Assembly: GCA_030220185.1 (NCBI GenBank)
Contig: JASPKZ010007286.1
Coordinates: forward strand, 1,364,001 to 1,428,000
Direction of reading: 5' to 3'
Source: Diploptera punctata
Taxonomy: Eukaryota; Arthropoda; Insecta; Blattodea; Blaberidae
Length of the DNA: 64,000 bases
Under the pieces are notes generated by a model. It did not search any database and was not told the origin of the DNA. It saw only the letters and a list, made by a program, of their open reading frames with translations. The position numbers and the translations under genes are program-made. Positions 39,874-50,169 of this stretch are shown here, one piece after another; the first letter of the stretch is position 1; the number at the start of each line of letters is the position of its first letter.

Positions 39874-39910
39874 GTCTGAAGAAGGTACAGTGTACCGAAA
39901 CAGCTGTCAC
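39874..39910 (+). ncRNA. Hammerhead-ribozyme-like motif
   Basis: Core CTGAAGA, one bulged A, stem II GGTAC/GTACC with loop AGT, GAA, self-complementary ACAGCTGT as stem III, C at the cleavage position (GTC). Stem I is short (GT/AC). The inverted twin lies at about 39095-39131 (minus). Here the motif is well outside the ORF. Confidence 0.6.
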
Positions 39911-40017
39911 TGAATTATATAATAAATATGAAAATCAAATAAAACTACGTTTTATTTTTATTTAATTAATAAATATGGATTTTCATCAAGTAAACACCAA
40001 CTCAATTGATTAAAGTA

Positions 40018-41338
40018 CGAGGGCGGATCGGAAAGTAATGCACAATAATTTTTTTTTAAAAAAGTTTAATAGTAAAAAAAAGGAAAAAAATCACAAATGA
40101 ACTTACATCTTTTACCTACTTTTCGACATAGTCACCAACTTTCTCAACACATTTTTCCCATCGTGTTACCAGTTTCAATATGCCCTGTTCGTAGAAGTCC
40201 GTTTTGTTGGAGTGTAGCCATCTGCGCACTGCTGATTTCACTTCCACATCTGTCTCAAAGCGTTTGCCGGCCAGGAATTTCTTCATGGGACCAAACAGAT
40301 GAAAGTCTGATGGTGCAAGATCCGGACTGTATGGTGGATGCTGGAGCACCTCCCAACCAAATTCGGCGATTTTCTGACGAACGACAGCGGCAACATGGGG
40401 GCGAGCATTGTCATGAAGAAGTTTAACGTTAATGTTGTGACGTTTGTCACGAATGGCACGATGCAACTTCACCAAAATTTTAATGTAGGCTGCAGCATTC
40501 ACAGTGGTCCCGTGTTCAGCAAAGTCCACCAATAAAACACCATGCATATCCCAGAACACTGTCACAAGCACTTTCCTGGCAGATTGAGTCACTTTGAATT
40601 TTTTCTTTACTGGGGAACCAGCATGTTTCCACTCCATTGATGCCTGCTTTGTTTCGGGCGTGTAGTGGTACGCCCGCGACTCATCACCTGTGACGATTCC
40701 TTCCAGAAAGTCATGTCCTTGTGTGGTGTACCGCGTTAAGTGGTCCAAGCTTGCCATCATTCGCTGGCCCTTGTGGTCGTCTGTCAGGTTCTTAGGCACC
40801 CAGCGAGCACTAACTTTACGGAATTTCAAATTTTCATGAACAATATCGTACACCGCACCATAGGAAATGTTGAACTTCTGCGATAAGGCTCGCAGTTGCA
40901 CACGCCGGTCGTTCAGAATTGCCGCCTCAATGCCTCTGACATTCTGCGGGATTGCTGCTGTTGTCGGCCGGCCGGAGCATGGTGAATCACTAAGGTTCAC
41001 GCGTCCCTCTTGGAAGAATGTGACCCACTGGAGACATTGCTACGGTCCATACAATCATCCCCATACACACCACGCATGTCCCTGTGAATTTCACTGGGTT
41101 TATGCCCTTTGGCCCACAAAAATCGAACAACACTTCTCTGTTCCTCACAGGTGGACGACTGTAGCATGCGTGCCATCTTTGTTGCATAGTTCAAGCTTCT
41201 CTCGCAAGAGGTGCACCTGAGAAAAAAATACCATCTGTAGTGAAAACTTCAAACTATATCTCTGTGAAATTTCAACATTCTAGCTGCAATACCAAGGCAG
41301 AAAAAAATTATTGTGCGTTACTTTCCGATCCGCCCTCG
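40018..41338 (-). mobile_element. Mariner-like DNA transposon, 1321 bp
   Basis: Terminal inverted repeats of about 40 bp (CGAGGGCGGATCGGAAAGTA) with one mismatch are flanked by TA at 40016-40017 and 41339-41340. The transposase gene is on the minus strand. Size and TA target are standard for mariner. Inserted next to PLE terminal sequence in the last intron. Confidence 0.92.
40116..41194 (-). pseudogene. Mariner-like transposase, one frameshift
   Basis: The main frame (40116-41000) shows the mariner signature 'WVPKNLTDDHKGQRM', the first catalytic Asp in 'IVTGDESRAYHYTPE', the second in 'LLHDNARPHVA' and the third in 'HPPYSPDLAPSDFHLFG' (DD34D spacing by eye). The N-terminal helix-turn-helix ('MARMLQSSTCEEQRSVVRFL', 'WAKGHKPSEIHRDM') is in another frame (40997-41194); a shift near 41015 separates them. 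It would not give a full transposase, though the catalytic triad is intact. Confidence 0.9.
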
Positions 41339-41536
41339 TAATTTTGTTAATTTGCTGATTTTTGTATGAGTATACTAGAGTTGTAGTATATTAAGGTGCT
41401 TTAAATAATAGTAATACTTGTATACTGGAAGAATGTTCTTTTTTAATGAAAATATCATTACATACTTTTGAATAGGTACAAAATAATGATCCCAATATTC
41501 AGTCCAGTTTGATAGTGTGTTATATTCTGCTTTCAG

Positions 41537-41914
41537 GGTCTTGCTGATGGAGTGTCAGCCGAGCTGCTAACCCAAGCGATGACAGAACTCAGCCAGATAA
41601 GTGAGTTTAGAGTTTCTGTTAGTGGTAGTACAAATGCCAGTCAAGACCACTTCTTCAAGATTGTCCCAGCAGCATCAAGTCCAGTTACTGTAACACAGTC
41701 AGCAGATCCTCCTGACACATCTACCCCTGCCTCAGATTCTCCTGATCCTTTGTCCCCGGTCTCTGCTTCGACCACTTCTCAACTACAGCATCTTCTAACT
41801 GCAGACCAGTCCTATTCCTTGCCCTCCTCACCTTCAGCTACTGTCCCTACATCCACTTCCCCTAGCACTCGTAATTGGACCCATGCTCCATACACGCCAT
41901 ATACAGCCCGCTGA
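41537..41914 (+). CDS. PRDM10: PRDM10-like terminal exon with stop
   Basis: Opens in phase 0 after CTGCTTTCAG. 'GLADGVSAELLTQAMTELSQ' contains the ELLTQAMTELSQ block that I recognise from the C-terminus of vertebrate PRDM10 (DLLTQAMTELSQ). A Ser/Thr/Pro-rich tail follows ('SADPPDTSTPASDSPDPLSP'), ending 'WTHAPYTPYTAR' and TGA at 41912-41914. The tail is likely disordered. All seven exons join in frame, which supports a functional gene. Confidence 0.9.
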   Translation, partial: GLADGVSAELLTQAMTELSQISEFRVSVSGSTNASQDHFFKIVPAASSPVTVTQSADPPDTSTPASDSPDPLSPVSASTTSQLQHLLTADQSYSLPSSPSATVPTSTSPSTRNWTHAPYTPYTAR

Positions 41915-44234
41915 CGCTAGCCACTGGTCTCTTCATGTTTGTGCACTACTTTGGTTTTGCTCCCTGAAACTCTGGAAGGAGTTGTAGAAGGGGAGTAACC
42001 TTGGTTAAAGCTCTTATGAGTTGAAATCTCACTAGAGCAAGAGTCCCTGTTGCAACATTGGTTGTACAGAGGGGTGGAAGCTGTTGTTTTGTTGTCTAGG
42101 TTGAAACCTGGCAACATGGCAGATAGGAGAGTTTGTCAGGATTTCTGTAGGTTGGCAAGGTCTGAGGTTTAATGATGAAAAAAATGGTTTGCTAAGGTTA
42201 TTGAATTTTGGAAGTAAGAAATGTCAGTTTTGTATTGTTCGGCGTGCAGAGGAATTAGATGGTTTTTCTTTTTTTATCTTGTAGAACCTGGCTTTTCGTG
42301 GGTGGCTTTTAGTTTTCTAAACTGGCTGCCTTGGTTTTTTGATGGAATTTAGATAGTACTGTTGAGGTGAGCGCAAACTGTGAGTTGTTTAGAAAGCAAG
42401 CGGTTTTGTTAAGGGATTGTAATATTAGTGACTTTATACTTGTACCATGTCACAACGCACGAAATGTGAATTTGTCATTAACAATGCAAAGAAATTAGTA
42501 TTGCAGTTTGTAATGTAATAAATGTACAGTAATTTATTTATTTGGAACTCTTGATAAAATCCTATTTTTTTAATTTAATTACATTATCAAGAGAAGAAAG
42601 AAATTAGATACTGTTTTTAAACATGTCCAGTAGATGTTTAGTTGCATTCTTGCTTGGTCAGGCTATAGTTAACAGGCAGCTACTAACTGAACTCGCAGAG
42701 GATTTGCAAGTTTGAACTTTTGTACTTGTTTGTTTGGGTTGTGAATTCATTGTCAAAAGCACCGAACCAATTCAGAGGTACCCTCTTCTAGTTCATGGTG
42801 CTGATAACTGTGGTGCTTGCACATTAGGTGGATTATGTCTTTTGAAAATCAGAACTTTACGTACATATACAGAAGAAATACATATATATATATGTTTTTT
42901 TTTTTTTTTTGCATTGGCAACAACTTGAATTACTTTGCTACGTAACTTTACAGCAGAATATTTTTTTTTAAAAAATCACCATAATAGGAATAGTAGACCA
43001 GTGGAGATGTAGAATTGATTAGCCACAGTTTATATTTACTTGAATAGTAGACGCTGTTTAAATGAAAACTTAGATGAATATTGTCTGATATTTTTGTTAG
43101 TCTGTTATTCGATAAATGTGGAACTAACATATTGCAGCATAGATTTACTGATATCCTTCCAGTAGGCTGTGCGCATATGTATCAGGAACCTTTTGTTCCT
43201 AGAATGTAATTTTGATTCATGTCAAACAGCTTTTGTAGTTTGTAAAATTTTGTGGGCTGGACATTTAATAAATCCATTGGAATATTGTTTGCCCATTTAG
43301 TTTTACCCTGTAAGGTTAAATACATGAAAATTGTTGCAAATTCAAAAAAAAAAAAATGAAAACTAACATTCTTGTATATGCTGCACTTCCAGACTGAAAT
43401 TGTTACAACGGTGTTTATTATTGCACCACTGTCGTGCAAGAAAGTGCAATAGTTGTTTTTTAAAATGATGACAGTGTTTAATGTTTTACAATGTGGATAA
43501 ATTTTTATGGATTTGTTATGCTGGTATTCTAGTCACCTCCCTACCTCCCTTCCTATTGTCAAGTTTTAATTTATAAAAATGTGAAAGGAAGATGACAGCA
43601 CGTTAGAAATGTAAATAGTTTGTTGCTCAGCATCTAATTGTCTTTGTAGGTGCCCAGACCTTGCAAGTGCTTTGATCTTCTTTTCACCCCACATTTCCAT
43701 GTTTATTTTTACTAACAGTTTTTAGGATGTGTTTATCTAATAGTACAGGTACTTTAATGAGTTTACAAGTTATTGTAATATTAAATTATTTTTTGCCTTA
43801 ATTGTTCCAGTTAATTAACACATCTACCTTAAAATTGATATAATAATTGTAAGGTAATTACTTTTATATAAGACTTTATGTGAACAGAGAATGGCATGAA
43901 TGCAGCAGCAAAGAAGCACAGAAATTGACAGGCTATCACTCAGCCTTATATCTGGCTTGTAATATTTGTACTTTTTTACTACTGACAGGTAAAAAAAAAA
44001 GCCTTAAATATTTTCTCGAGATACTTCCATCCAGTGTTCGAAATTGAAAATAATAAGTGACAGTATGGTAAAATTTACATGAATATATTTTTATTTGAAA
44101 TAAGAGGTGGTATGTATCAAGAGGGACAGACTTGTAAAATCAGGGCTCATTCATTACTTGATTGTATATTGTCAAGTTGTTACATTATGCATTTAGTTTA
44201 AAATTTGCCTGTCTAATTTAATGTGTAAAGAAGT
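41915..44234 (+). other. PRDM10: Probable 3' UTR of the PRDM10-like gene
   Basis: Single-copy-looking AT-rich DNA without coding signal or repeats, directly after the stop codon. The 3' end cannot be placed from sequence; the first strong polyadenylation signal is at 42517, but the repeat-free stretch is longer. Confidence 0.5.
42517..42522 (+). terminator. Candidate polyadenylation signal AATAAA
   Basis: First canonical AATAAA after the stop, about 600 bp into the 3' UTR, followed by a TTTATTTATTTGG stretch. Confidence 0.4.
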
Positions 44235-44246
44235 TGCTGTAATATT

Positions 44247-44458
44247 ATATTATTTTTGGTCTGGACATCTTACCTCAATATTAATGTTGATTTGTTCTTG
44301 GACATGTTTCAAAACAATTCTGTTTTATCGTCAGCTTTCGGAAAGCTGACGATAAAACAGAATTGTTTTGAAACGTGTCCAAGAACAAATCAACATTAAT
44401 ATTGAGGTAAGATGTCCAGACCAAAAATAATATAATTAAAATAACCTCAAAATATAAC
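44247..44458. mobile_element. Penelope-like hairpin insertion (212 bp)
   Basis: Almost perfect inverted arms meet at about 44340 (AGCTTTCGGAAAGCT). The right tail is AACCTCAAAATATAAC. A 12 bp TSD TGCTGTAATATT lies at 44235-44246 and 44459-44470. Confidence 0.9.
44345..44380 (+). ncRNA. Hammerhead-ribozyme-like motif
   Basis: Core CTGACGA, bulged T, perfect stem II AAAACA/TGTTTT with loop GAAT, GAA, stem III AC/GT with GT between, C at the cleavage position (GTC). I find no convincing stem I in this copy because the arm junction lies directly upstream. Confidence 0.5.
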
Positions 44459-44540
44459 TGCTGTAATATTGTTGAAGACATGTAACTTCATAGATCTTTT
44501 TGATAGCCCTCAAGTAGTTGAGCCAAACTGTAATGACATT

Positions 44541-45127
44541 ACGAATTAAATTAATGTTTTTATTACCTCACCTCATATCCTTTTTCTTCTCTACTGCAGT
44601 TTCGGAGCTTATCTCCATCATCAGTAGCCTCTGGTCGACCAGTGTTATGTTGTTTCTTGGCGGTTTTCTTCTTACTTCTATAGGTGGACAGATGAACCTC
44701 TGGATCAGGTCAAAATTTGTGGGAGTTTTGAAATTCACGAGTTTACCTTTCTTGTTTTTTTGGATGTGGATTGTTTCCCAGACTGTGAGTTCTTTTTGTT
44801 TATCTGCTAGCCTAATCAAACATACAGATAAACAAAAATAACTCACAGTCTGGGAAAAATCCACATCCAAAAAAAAACAAGAAAGATAAACTCATGAATT
44901 TCGAAACTCCTGCAAATGTTGACCTGATCCAGAGGTTCATCGGTCTACCGATAGAAGTAAGAAGAAAACTGCCAAGAAACGACACAACACCAGTCGACCA
45001 GAGGCTACTGATGATGGAGATAAGCACCGAAACTGCAGTATAGAAGAAAAAGGATATGAGGTGAGGTAATAAAAACATTAATTTAATTTGTAAATTAAAC
45101 CTCATAGTGTTTCTTTCCTTGTGAAAG
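44541..45127. mobile_element. Penelope-like hairpin insertion (587 bp)
   Basis: Inverted arms meet near 44820 and encode 'LTVWETIHIQKNKKGKLVNF'-type PLE C-termini on both strands. A 12 bp TSD TGTAATGACATT lies at 44529-44540 and 45128-45139. The tail CCTCATAGTGTTTCTTTCC is on the right only. Confidence 0.9.
45005..45043 (+). ncRNA. Hammerhead-ribozyme-like motif
   Basis: Core CTGATGA, GAAA box, stem III ACTGCAGT, stem I CTA/TAG. Stem II GGAG has lost pairing (CACC instead of CTCC at 11286), a decayed sister of 11266-11304. Confidence 0.5.
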
Positions 45128-45409
45128 TGTAATGACATTGCTCCTAAACAGCATTTCCATATGATTGTAGACTTACTTTTTGTGGCATTTTTAAAGGCTT
45201 ATTGCTTTCCTTAGCACCTGAGAACTAACTAATAACATAGTTGAAAAAAGAGAAAAATGTGGTATGATTTAGATGTTACAGTACCATACCGTCCCGTATT
45301 GTTCCTTTTCGAGCATTGCTTCATATTTCATTATGACTCTGTATATAGAGTCAAAAATGTTTTATGATGCAGTTTTACTTTATATATACATTAAAATTTT
45401 GTTTTTATT

Positions 45410-46075
45410 ATATTTGAAGAGAAAAATTTTTGCCTAGACCGAGACTCGAACCCAAGACCCTTGGCTTTCTGGGCCAAGTGCTCTACCAACTGAGCTACCG
45501 AGGCAAGTTGCGATCTAGACACAAATTTTTCTCTTATATACGTTGTAATTCCCTCGCGTCAAATGCTTGAAACCTTTGCTTCTATCTTTGCAAATGGCGG
45601 CTTCTTAGTTAAGAAGACTTTTTTTGTTGGGAATAAAAAATGTCTTCTTAACTAAGAAGCCGCCATTTGCATAGTATTAAAAGTAATAATGATTAAATTA
45701 GTATATAAGGAATTAATTTATGTTTTATTTGGTGAATTATTTTTAGGAATTAGGCAAAGATTTATTCGCCTGTTTATCAAAAACATAAAAATATAAATAT
45801 AAAAATAATAATAAAAACCATAGATTGAATAAATCAATAATTCATTATAAAAAAGATAGAAGCAAAGGTTTCAAGCATTTGGCGCGAGGGAATTACAACG
45901 TATATAAGAGAAAAATTTGCGTCTAGATCGCAACTCGCCTCGGTAGCTCAGTTGGTAGAGCACTTGGCCCAGAAAGCCAAGGGTCCCGGGTTCGAGTCTC
46001 GGTCTAGGTGAAAAATTTTCTCTTCAAATATAATTTATCCTTCAGTGAGAAGTGTTAAATTAATAATAAAAACGT
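45410..46075. repeat. SINE-A inverted pair with AT-rich insert
   Basis: A minus-strand head at about 45435-45508 and a plus-strand head at 45937-46009. The plus copy's body is split between GCCGCCATTTGCA (45671) and AAGATAGAAGC (about 45854) by about 180 bp of AT-rich DNA. Confidence 0.8.
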
Positions 46076-47485
46076 TTGTTTTTATTATTTGATTAAATTA
46101 TTGGATCTTGCCTTGTTTTTGTGTCTCCCAGAAAAAAAAATCCTGTCACCTTGTTGTTGTTACCAGAAAATTTGGAGACAAGATTGTTGTGCTATCACGG
46201 GTAATTGCAATTTTTAAATTGAATTCTTTGGCTTGTTGACAAGTGCTGCAAATGTTAACAGCTTCACGTGTTTGTTAAAAACAAGTCGTAGAATTAACGT
46301 GTGTTGTTTTGTTCCTGCAAATAATTTATTAGAGGTCATTGGATTTTAACTAATGCTATGATGTTACTTTTTCCAGTGGCCTAAAAAACACTGTTAATTG
46401 CTAATTATGACATTTTAAGGGTTGATAAATATAAGAGATCGGTTGTCAGTGGGGTTCAGATTTTTACATAAAATTGAAATTACGGTTCTTCTTAGTGCAT
46501 TTAAAATATCTGAGAGATGAGTTGTGTGAAGATATATAAAATATATCTGAAGTTCCTTGTTTTTTTTTTTTCTGGAACATAACCTTAATTTTAGTGTTTA
46601 AAAATCTGAGCCCTAGTTATTTACACATTGCTTCGTATCTCTTACATATTTCAACAAGTTGATATAATTGTATAGTACAGTAATTTCTGCTAATAGTTCT
46701 TTGGATCTAACAAATTGTATGTATTATTGTTTAAAAGAAGAATAATATCCTTGGATTCAATATAGGACATCTTTTTTATTGGGAATTTTTAAAATTAATT
46801 ATGTATTAGAAATATAATAACTTGTGGCATATCATAAATATGAATTCTTTCCCCCCGGTGTATTTGTAAGATTGTTAACTGTACTTCTTTTTGATGGATT
46901 TAAAAATGAAATGGACTGGAAAGATTAGGTAAATTAATTGTTTTTAGCTTTGCAGTTGATACTGTGTCACGAATTCGCCGAAGCTTCAGTCATTATGATA
47001 GCTTAAGTAAATTAATTTATTATTTTTGTCAAATGACAAGTTAACGGTTTAGATTAAATCTTGGAGCTTTGACTGTTTCTCAGTTGTGTGTTTTAGAAAT
47101 ATTGGTAACAGTGAGTGTGATATCTTTTTATCCGTGTCATGATTTTTGTGTGCATGAAATTTCACTAAAGGAATTACTGTTACTTTCAAATTTTAATCTT
47201 GCTCAAAATTATCTTTAGCTCATAATTTATTTACAGAACCCAATATTACCGAGTAATGAATGTCATATTTGTTATGATTTATTGTTCAATTGTACCTTCA
47301 GCAAGTTCAGGTGTGTATCTATATATTCTGTCAGTACCATTGAAAACTCCATGTTCTTCCATCAGTGAGCCCACACAATTAACAAATTAAATTAATAGTT
47401 GTCTCAGCATTCTCTAGTTATTATTTTTGTATGTGCCCTGTCCTCTCCATTTTTAAAGAAACCATAGTCAAATTATTATTTTTTA
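46076..47485. other. Unique AT-rich DNA, nothing recognised
   Basis: No open frame with family motifs and no repeat signature. It could belong to the 3' UTR/downstream region. Confidence 0.5.
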
Positions 47486-47489
47486 ATAT

Positions 47490-49175
47490 TTTATTTTATT
47501 TTGAGTAGCACTAAGAAATTAAGACTGGAAGTAAATATCAATAAAACTAAATATATGGTCACACGTAGAAATTCATTATATAATGAAAATGGACAGCTAA
47601 TGACAAATGAGGAAAATTTTGAGGAAGTGGCTGAATTCAAATATCTGGGAACAATAATTACAAATAGGAACGAGATGCACAAAGAAATTAAACATAGGCT
47701 CAATTCTGGAAATGCGTGTTATTATGCATTGCAGAGACTCTTGTCGTCCCAACTCCTTTAAAAAAAAACGTTAAACTGAAAATATATAAAACTGTGGCAA
47801 GTAGAACCACGCCCTGATAACTATTTTGTAGCGACTTGGTTTTACCAACCATGCGCTGCTTAATAATTTTGTACGTAGACGTCACTGCTACCTTCCGGGA
47901 TCGCTGGGTTATGATACTGCTGTACTTAGTAAAGGATTCCAAACATTCAACGAAGTTATTTACAACAAAACAGCCTGCCTCGGGCCCATAGAAGGCGGCT
48001 AACCATTCATCTTTCTGTTTCCACTTGAACATGCATATGAGTATAACACTGATTATAATTTGCATGGACTGACCTAATTTCGTTATGGGATAGAGAACGA
48101 TGGCTATTCTTTAAATAACAAGAATGGGCGTAACATAAAATATTGGTTTTTAATACAAAATAAGTGTGGATTATTATAAAAAAATAAAGTAATATAAATA
48201 ACAGAACTATATCTTGGAACAATCAATCTGAGCCCAATAATAAACAAAACATAATAAGATAACGACGTACCATTCAAACAATCACACTCAAACGTCTCTA
48301 AGCAGAATCGGAAATCCTTCTTCCATGCTGACTTAGATCAAATTAAATCCAACCATTCTTCGGTGTACAATCCACATGCTTATCTTCTGCATTACCATGC
48401 TAACTTCGTTCTTTGCATGGTACACCAGAGTAGGATTCCAACACTGAATCCACTCGTAAAGAACCCAAACGCCACTTGTTAGGCCGATCGACTGACTGTT
48501 CAAGTCCACTGAAATTGCCGAGCATATATCAGGTTCGCCAGGAGAAGGGATGTGCGCTACCAAGATGCGCAATGGAAAGGGTAAAGAAGGAAGGGGTAAC
48601 CACACGGAACACAGGAAACATTGGCAGGCTTCACAAATGTTCGTAAGCGGGAAGGAGCACGAAGATGATAACTGAACCGCAAAAGGCACTTTCGGTTCAA
48701 AACTATTATTCTACCAGTTATATTATATGGGTGCGAAACATGGACTCTTACTTTAAGGGAGGAAAGGAGATTACAAGTATTTGAGAATAAAGTACTTAGG
48801 AAAATTTTTGGACCAAAGAGAGATGAAGAGACAGCTGAATGGAGAAGACTACATAACAATGAGCTACATGGTCTTTATAGGAAGCCAGATATAATAAGAA
48901 CAGTTAAGTCTCGTAGACTGCAATGGGCAGGACATGTTGCACGTATGGGGAATGAAAGACTTGCATGGAAGCTTCTTGAAGGAAAGCCAGAGGGAAAACA
49001 CCCAGTTGGTAGACCAAGAATGAGGTGGGAGAATAACATTAACTATGATTTGAGGGAAGTAGATTATACAGGGAATGATTGGAAAGCATTAGCTCAGGAT
49101 AGGGATGTATGGAGAGGTTATGTCTGCGCGGCCATGAACCTGCAGGTTTGATAGTGCCAGTGAGTAAGTAAGTAA
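47490..49175 (+). pseudogene. RTE-like LINE 3' half, split by an insert
   Basis: 'STKKLRLEVNINKTKYMVTR' and 'KEIKHRLNSGNACYYALQRL' (to 47758), then after the 911 bp insert, 'GCETWTLTLREERRLQVFEN' to 'KHPVGRPRMRWENNINYDLR' and a TAAG-repeat tail near 49160. It closely resembles the minus-strand LINE at 17491-20210. Confidence 0.88.
47794..48704. mobile_element. Foreign 911 bp insert in the LINE, origin unknown
   Basis: AAAACT occurs on both sides (47788-47793 and 48699-48704), and the LINE codons rejoin exactly when one copy plus the insert is removed. The interior is less AT-rich and has minus-strand frames 'KWKQKDEWLAAFYGPEAGCF' (about 47830-48030) and 'PSPGEPDICSAISVDLNSQS' (48333-48689) that look protein-like but match no family I know. 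No clear terminal inverted repeats or poly-A. Confidence 0.6.
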
Positions 49176-49184
49176 GGAAGTGAT

Positions 49185-49455
49185 ATTTTGAGGTTATTTT
49201 AATTAAATTGTTTTTAGTCTGTTCATCTTACCTCAATATTAATGTTGATTTGTTCTTGAACATGTTTCGATTATATCATAATCATCGTCAGCATCTTGCC
49301 CAGACTGATAAGATTTATGTTGCACACCCTGGATGTCGATGTCAGCTCCATCCTGTGGTTGGCCAAAGAACCTCCAAACAAGGTCACACTCCGTCGATAT
49401 TTCAAAATTCATAACTCTATTTTTGTTCTTCTGAATATAGATTTTTCCCTTTTGT
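49185..49455 (-). mobile_element. PLE 3' end fragment
   Basis: On the minus strand: PLE C-terminal codons, a hammerhead-like motif at about 49258-49305 (CTGACGA, perfect stem II GATTAT/ATAATC, GAAACATGT) and terminal TTGAGGTAAGATG. Confidence 0.7.
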
Positions 49456-49554
49456 ATTTAAATTATTAAAATTATTAAAACTTTTGGATCATGTACATAT
49501 TTCTTGATCACATGGAGACTTGGAGATCTGTCCCAGATAAGCGATCAGTTCAAT

Positions 49555-50115
49555 TAATAAATTAATGAGTCATTTTTACATCTTACCTCATATATCATGT
49601 TTTATTAAACACGGTAACTATAGTTTTCAAATGATCTTGTCATTCATTTTCAACCGCCATTATGACTACCGGATATTCGTTGGAATCTCCCTCTGTAACG
49701 TTGCCATCTGGTGTTGATTTGATGAACTTCGAGATATCGTTGCCATCTGGTATTGATTTGATGAACTTCGAGATGAGGTCACGTTCATCCGGAATGTCAA
49801 AATTCATGGATTTAAATTTGTTCTTCTGAATATTAATTAATTATTATTAATTAAGAACCTCATAATGTGTTTCCCAGTTTTAACTTTGATCAGTTCAATT
49901 AATAAAAAATGAGTTGTATCTGACCTCATACTTTGTGTTCTTCAAGCATGGAAACTGCAGTTTTCAAGAGAAATCCCTCCCATCTTCAGCTAACATTATG
50001 CCTCATAATGATGGCTGAAGATGGGAGAGATTCCTCTTAGAAACTGCAGTATTCATGTTTGAAGAACATGAAGTATGAGGTGAGATACAACTCATTTTTT
50101 ATTAATTGAAAATCT
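49555..50115. mobile_element. Two adjoining Penelope-like pieces
   Basis: 49565-49860 is a minus-strand PLE end with an internal duplication ('TTGATTTGATGAACTTCGAG' twice). 49915-50110 is a small inverted pair around 50005 (CTGACCTCATACTTTGTG / ATGAAGTATGAGGTGAGA) with hammerhead motifs whose stem II is GGGAG/CTCTT. Confidence 0.7.
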
Positions 50116-50169
50116 CTATGTTTTTCCCATAATTAATTTATGGCTCAGTTTAGTGTTTGAGTCATCTCT

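Larger units (their letters stand above)
39030..40012 (-). mobile_element. Penelope-like element with inverted terminal arms
   Basis: A minus-strand coding body (39195-39860) is flanked by inverted copies of a terminal segment (about 39030-39195 minus, 39815-40012 plus), each with a hammerhead-like motif. The right terminal 'TTCATCAAGTAAACACCAAC' recurs at 35650-35690. Confidence 0.8.

Noticed and set aside
40867..41220. Plus-strand ORF in the mariner
   Set aside because: Antisense shadow of the transposase N-terminus.
48333..48689. A named host gene exon in the LINE insert
   Set aside because: Protein-like but not recognised; no reliable splice sites, so no gene name is given.
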